DNA of 64,000 nucleotides from contig NZ_PKOZ01000004.1 in NCBI RefSeq assembly GCF_002946355.1, positions 124,001 through 188,000 on the forward strand, in the 5' to 3' direction. The notes below the pieces were generated by a model that saw nothing but the letters and a program-made list of their open reading frames with translations, made no database searches and was not told where the DNA came from. Source of the stretch: Pradoshia eiseniae. Its GTDB lineage: Bacteria; Bacillota; Bacilli; Bacillales; Pradoshiaceae. Positions within the stretch are counted from its first letter, which is position 1. Each line of letters opens with the position of its first letter. Shown piece after piece: positions 60,737 through 64,000 of this stretch. Both the position numbers and the translations under genes were made by a program.

Positions 60737-61579
60737 TTATCCCTCTCTTTTAGAGCGCCCGACTGCCTTGCGTGTCCGCTCCAGAGCCTCTATATTCTTC
60801 TCTTTGTTTGTCTTTGTAATGCCGGCAAATAAAATATCAATGACGTTCAGTTGGGCAATGCGTGAGCTAGTAGCACCGCTTCTGATATTCCTCTCGAGTG
60901 ATGTCGTATATAGACAGGCATCTCCCATTAGGGAAAGCAGGTTATCTCCTGATTTCGTCAAGGTAATGACTTTGGCGCCATTCTCTTTGGCTAATGAGAC
61001 TGAATCACAAATGTCTTTCGTCAACCCGCTATAGGAAATCCCAAATACGACATCCTGCGGACCTAAGTTGGCTGAAACGGTCAGCTGGGTATCCCCGTCA
61101 ATGGCTGCCTCACACCAATAATTAATCCGGGTCAGCTTTTGTTTGAAATCTTGGGCAATGATTGCAGAAGCTCCTATTCCATACACTGCAACCATACGGG
61201 CGCCAGTGATTAGCGAGATGGCCGTTTCAATTGTTTCTTCCGACATCAGCACCATTGTGTTCTCAATAGCCTGGATATTATTTTGTGAGATTGATTGTAT
61301 GTAAGATTTGATAGAGCCATCATCTGGAATATCCTCATATTGATCCGTCTTATGCTCATTCTTGGCAAGCTCATAGGCAAGCTTCAGCTTTAAATCCTTA
61401 AAGCCTGTGCAATTCATTTTCTTGGCGAGCCGGATAATAGATGCTTCACTCACCTCAGCTCGTTCGGCTAACTTCTGGATAGAAAGATTGACCGCCATAT
61501 TTGGATTCTGCAGGATAAATTCAGCTGCCTTCTTCTCGGTCGGCTTAAATGTATGAAAGCTCTCTTCAATAAAAATCAC
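60737..61579 (-). CDS. murR: RpiR/MurR family regulator with SIS domain
   Basis: 280 aa. N-terminal HTH (SIQKLAERAEVSEASIIRLAKKM, residues 33-55) and a C-terminal SIS sugar-phosphate-binding domain (VAVYGIGASAIIAQDFKQKL, FGISYSGLTKDICDSV). Probably senses a phosphosugar such as MurNAc-6-P and controls the operon downstream. Start GTG 61579. First gene of the operon murR - binding protein - permeases - kinase - murQ. Confidence 0.87.
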   Translation of the reverse strand: MIFIEESFHTFKPTEKKAAEFILQNPNMAVNLSIQKLAERAEVSEASIIRLAKKMNCTGFKDLKLKLAYELAKNEHKTDQYEDIPDDGSIKSYIQSISQNNIQAIENTMVLMSEETIETAISLITGARMVAVYGIGASAIIAQDFKQKLTRINYWCEAAIDGDTQLTVSANLGPQDVVFGISYSGLTKDICDSVSLAKENGAKVITLTKSGDNLLSLMGDACLYTTSLERNIRSGATSSRIAQLNVIDILFAGITKTNKEKNIEALERTRKAVGRSKREG

Positions 61580-61697
61580 CTGTATGTCGCATCCTTCTGA
61601 TTAATTTTCTTACTATTCAGTATATAAAATAAAGTTTCGTTCTACAACCAAAATTTTGAAATTTTGTTTCAAAAATGGAATAAACCCATAAGAAAAA

Positions 61698-61726
61698 GGC
61701 AAACCTGCCTGATCTGCAGATTTGCC
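61698..61726 (-). terminator. Terminator after lplJ
   Basis: Stem ggcaaacctgc / gcagatttgcc with TTTTTC on the minus strand (61692-61697). Confidence 0.82.
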
Positions 61727-61743
61727 CCTGTCTCTTATATTCC

Positions 61744-62736
61744 TTAATACAATAATTTGACGAACTCTTCCTTCGTTAAATTACCGAAATAATGCTTGAT
61801 ATTAACATCCTCAAGCGCCTTTTCAATCTCAGCCTTTGAGAAGCGGACACCATGTAATTTTTGCTCAATTTCCCCTACACTGCCAACCCCAAAGAAATCT
61901 CCAAAGATTTTGCAATTCTCGATTTGGCCTTTGGCCACATCTAGGCGGATATCAATTTGGCCAACACCCTCAAAGCGCTGTGAGTGCTGGACATTAAATT
62001 TAGGAGATTTGCCATAATTCCAATCCCATTGCTGATAGCGGCTCTCTGAGATTTCCATGATTTTCTTCCAGTCTTCTTCTGTCCATTCATAGCGCTCGAC
62101 CTTGTCCAGTCCTCCGAAAATATGTTCAAGGATTCTTTGTTTGAACTCTTCTATGCCAATTGGCTCGGCAAGGAATTCGGAGATATTGGCCACACGGCTG
62201 CGAATGGATTTAATCCCCTTAGATTTGATTTTATCCTTATTCACCTTCAATGCAGAAACGACATTCTCAATCTCGCTTGAAAGCATCAATGTGCCGTGAC
62301 TGAACATTCTTCCATTCGTTGCGAATTGGGCATTTCCTGAAATCTTCCTGCCTCCTGCAAGCAAATCATTCCGACCGCTAAGTTCAGCCTCTACCCCAAG
62401 CTCCTTCAACGCATCTACGACAGGCTCAGTGAACTTCTTAAAGTTATGGAAGCTCTCACCGTCATCCTTCGTAATGAAGCTAAAGTTCAAATTCCCAAGA
62501 TCATGATAAACCGCTCCGCCCCCAGATAAACGGCGGACGACAATAATATCGTTCTCATCCACATAGTCTTGGTTAATTTCTTCTACTGTATTTTGATTCC
62601 TTCCAATGATGATGGAAGGCTGATTAATATAGAACAGCAAATAAGATTCATTAATATCTAAATTCTTTAACGCATATTCCTCAATTGCTAAGTTAATGCG
62701 CGGGTCTGTAATTCCCCTGTTATCTAAAAAAATCAT
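61744..62736 (-). CDS. lplJ: Lipoate-protein ligase
   Basis: 330 aa. IIIGRNQNTVEEIN, RRLSGGGAVYHDLGNLNFSF and GRKISGNAQ with catalytic Lys; C-terminal accessory domain present. Scavenges free lipoate and attaches it to E2/GcvH domains through lipoyl-AMP. Start ATG 62736 (GGAGG eight bases upstream). Next to yhfI as in B. subtilis. Confidence 0.94.
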   Translation of the reverse strand: MIFLDNRGITDPRINLAIEEYALKNLDINESYLLFYINQPSIIIGRNQNTVEEINQDYVDENDIIVVRRLSGGGAVYHDLGNLNFSFITKDDGESFHNFKKFTEPVVDALKELGVEAELSGRNDLLAGGRKISGNAQFATNGRMFSHGTLMLSSEIENVVSALKVNKDKIKSKGIKSIRSRVANISEFLAEPIGIEEFKQRILEHIFGGLDKVERYEWTEEDWKKIMEISESRYQQWDWNYGKSPKFNVQHSQRFEGVGQIDIRLDVAKGQIENCKIFGDFFGVGSVGEIEQKLHGVRFSKAEIEKALEDVNIKHYFGNLTKEEFVKLLY

Positions 62737-62756
62737 TTCCAGTACCTCCACTAGTT

Positions 62757-63494
62757 TTATATTTCGATGGTTAACCCCGTGCTGGCCAGTCCAATTTCTC
62801 CGTCAAAAATATCAGCTGCCTCATCCTTCAGCTGATTAATATTCCCGAAATGAGGCAAATGCGTCAAAATCAATCGCTCTATTTTTGCATCCCTCGCAAT
62901 CACGGCGGCATGCTCACTCGTTAGATGACCTGCTCTCTCAGCTGCTTCCATTCCTTTGTAGAAATTGCACTCGCTCAGTAAGACATGTGTCCCATGAAAA
63001 AAAGAAGCAAACTCCTCTTTAAATGCTGTATCACCAGTATATCCGAAAATGCGGCCTCCCGCTTCAATCCGATAGGCAAAGCAAGGGACAGAATGCTTGG
63101 TTCTCATAGCCGTGACCGCAAAAGGTCCAATTTGGACAGTCGTACCCGCTGCAACCGGCTCCCACCTTGTGTAAGATTTATAGTTAAGTGTTTCAATAAA
63201 CTGGGCATCATCTGAATGGGTATAAATCGGCAAGCATCTTTCCTTGCCTCCGGACATATGCCCTATCAGCAGCGCATGCTGCAAAACACCTATATCCGCT
63301 GTATGATCCGGATGTGAATGGGTCAGCAAAACAGCATCAAGCTCGCTAGGTGATGCGAAGGATTGAAGTTGTGACAAGACCCCGCTTCCGCAATCAAGCA
63401 GCAGCTTATACCCCTTATGCTCCAATAAATACCCTGAGCTGGCTTCACCTGCAGCAGGAAACCCGCCCCAAAATCCAACCACCGTTAATTGCAT
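62757..63494 (-). CDS. yhfI: Metallo-beta-lactamase fold hydrolase (YhfI)
   Basis: 245 aa, RNase Z-like MBL fold. Zinc motif LLTHSHPDHTADIG, GYTGDTAF, LLSECNFYKGM and HLTSEHAAVIA. Activity unknown; related to RNase Z and phosphodiesterases. Start ATG 63494 with AAGGAGG six bases upstream. Ends 20 bp before lplJ; the two are probably cotranscribed. Confidence 0.9.
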   Translation of the reverse strand: MQLTVVGFWGGFPAAGEASSGYLLEHKGYKLLLDCGSGVLSQLQSFASPSELDAVLLTHSHPDHTADIGVLQHALLIGHMSGGKERCLPIYTHSDDAQFIETLNYKSYTRWEPVAAGTTVQIGPFAVTAMRTKHSVPCFAYRIEAGGRIFGYTGDTAFKEEFASFFHGTHVLLSECNFYKGMEAAERAGHLTSEHAAVIARDAKIERLILTHLPHFGNINQLKDEAADIFDGEIGLASTGLTIEI

Positions 63495-63588
63495 CAAATT
63501 CCTCCTTACAAAACGTGCTATCTCCCTTAATCACTATAAACTAAAATGCCTATTTTTTCATCTTTTTCTAAATTGTTTTAAAACAGTG

Positions 63589-63617
63589 TTGACATTCCAC
63601 ATCTGTTATAATACACT
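63589..63617 (+). promoter_or_regulatory. Sigma-A promoter for yhfH
   Basis: TTGACA (63589-63594), 17-bp spacer, TACACT (63612-63617); an overlapping TATAAT at 63607-63612 has too short a spacer. Confidence 0.55.
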
Positions 63618-63635
63618 GTTATTAACAAATAGTTA

Positions 63636-63667
63636 TATAACAGTTTCCCAAAAACAAAACTGTTATA
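63636..63667. repeat. 11-bp inverted repeat in the yhfH leader
   Basis: TATAACAGTTT (63636-63646) and AAACTGTTATA (63657-63667) are exact inverted copies with a 10-bp spacer, between promoter and RBS. Related CTGTTAT copies occur at 63604-63610 and 63616-63622. Candidate operator or mRNA hairpin. Confidence 0.65.
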
Positions 63668-63692
63668 AATCAATTAAATGGAGGTTATGAGC

Positions 63693-63827
63693 ATGGTACG
63701 AAACGTAATGGAATTCTTCAGAAACTTGCCCCCTAAGAAATGCGCAGAATGTGGTGATAATATCGAAGAACAGCACGAATGCTACGGAATCGTCTGTGAT
63801 CGATGCCTGCGTCATGTATCTGAATAA
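63693..63827 (+). CDS. yhfH: Small zinc-ribbon protein YhfH
   Basis: 44 aa. MVRNVMEFFRNLPPKKCAEC followed by a second CDRC pair gives a CxxC-CxxC zinc ribbon. Matches the YhfH family in size and pattern. Function unknown. ATG 63693 with GGAGG eight bases upstream; the in-frame ATG 63687 is too close to it. Followed by a small hairpin (63829-63852) lacking a T-tract. Confidence 0.8.
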   Translation: MVRNVMEFFRNLPPKKCAECGDNIEEQHECYGIVCDRCLRHVSE

Positions 63828-63891
63828 GAATCAACGGGATTATCCCTTGATTATAAATGCGCAAGCGCCCCTATGTTAGGATGGTGTAAAT

Positions 63892-63986
63892 GGACTGTAC
63901 AACAGTCCTGGTTCATTTAAAAATTCCCTTTAATTTGCAGATGCAAAGCCAGGCTTTCAGATGAATGCCTGTTTTTTTTGTCTTAC
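63892..63986 (+). ncRNA. Candidate leader/small RNA: hairpin plus terminator
   Basis: A stem ggactgt/acagtcc (63892-63908) is followed by a strong terminator hairpin caggc...gcctg (63952-63973) and T8. No ORF lies between yhfH and this terminator. It could be a regulated 5' leader for a gene beyond the window or a small RNA. It matches no riboswitch class I recognise. Confidence 0.35.
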
Positions 63987-64000
63987 TTTTTCCTATTCCT

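Noticed and set aside
63607-63612. TATAAT hexamer as -10 of yhfH
   Set aside because: Spacer to TTGACA is only 12 bp; TACACT at 63612 with 17 bp is preferred.

Overview
The window is a chromosomal stretch of a low-to-mid GC, endospore-forming member of the Bacillaceae. The evidence is a complete gerPA-PF operon (spore coat/germination), comK and an IDEAL-domain yhzC (competence), addAB, sipV-type signal peptidase, LplJ and many Gram-positive lipoproteins, AGGAGG-type ribosome binding sites and frequent TTG/GTG starts. Gene order repeatedly matches the yhf-yhj-yis part of the Bacillus subtilis map (yhfH, yhfI, lplJ, lcfB, yhfN, yhzC, comK, yhjD, yhjE, sipV, addBA, gerP, yisK, yisL, yisN, asnO), with insertions, losses and rearrangements. 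I cannot name the genus from the sequence alone. No rRNA, tRNA, CRISPR array, prophage or intact insertion sequence was seen.

Layout. 1-6251 (minus): exopolysaccharide operon read right to left: chain-length regulator, BY-kinase, ManC, GalU, priming sugar transferase, Wzx flippase, then the start of RmlA, which runs off the left edge. 6643-10389: YitT, DegV, a 44-aa protein, YajQ and an SDR oxidoreductase. 10390-21375: ribokinase and a maltodextrin regulon: LacI-type regulator, alpha-glucosidase, a secreted membrane-anchored GH13 protein that has lost catalytic residues, MdxG/MdxF permeases, MdxE lipoprotein, and a divergent cyclomaltodextrinase, with two LacI/CcpA-type operators in the shared intergenic region. 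21398-27534: a frameshifted small membrane-protein gene, asnO, yisN, yisL, yisK, a P-loop kinase-like gene and a DUF418 membrane protein. 27788-29657: gerPA-PF. 30662-37853: addBA. 38015-43795: SDR, GNAT, ABC-F, an unannotated 45-aa gene, sipV, yhjE, yhjD, comK. 44000-47395: yhzC, remains of a GntP-type gluconate permease, an M48 protease, a CAP/SH3 secreted protein. 47437-51367: AzlCD amino acid exporter and a TrpXYZ-like ABC transporter. 51576-55541: a decayed gene, an acyl-CoA ligase and BrnQ with a CodY-like box. 55649-61579: an ABC-fed MurNAc-type recycling operon (MurR-like regulator, CUT1 transporter, BadF-type kinase, MurQ). 61744-63827: LplJ, YhfI, YhfH.

How parts work together. The two carbohydrate ABC systems both lack an ATPase gene and presumably share an MsmX-type ATPase encoded elsewhere. 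In the maltodextrin cluster, imported oligosaccharides would be cut by the cytosolic cyclomaltodextrinase and alpha-glucosidase. In the MurNAc cluster, import, phosphorylation by the BadF-type kinase and ether cleavage by MurQ would form a non-PTS route. The most unusual item is the membrane-anchored GH13 protein at 14246-15751, whose fold is preserved but whose nucleophile and transition-state Asp are replaced. Other items worth checking are a LexA-like box at yhjD, inverted repeats in the yhfH leader, several decayed genes, and hidden small ORFs.
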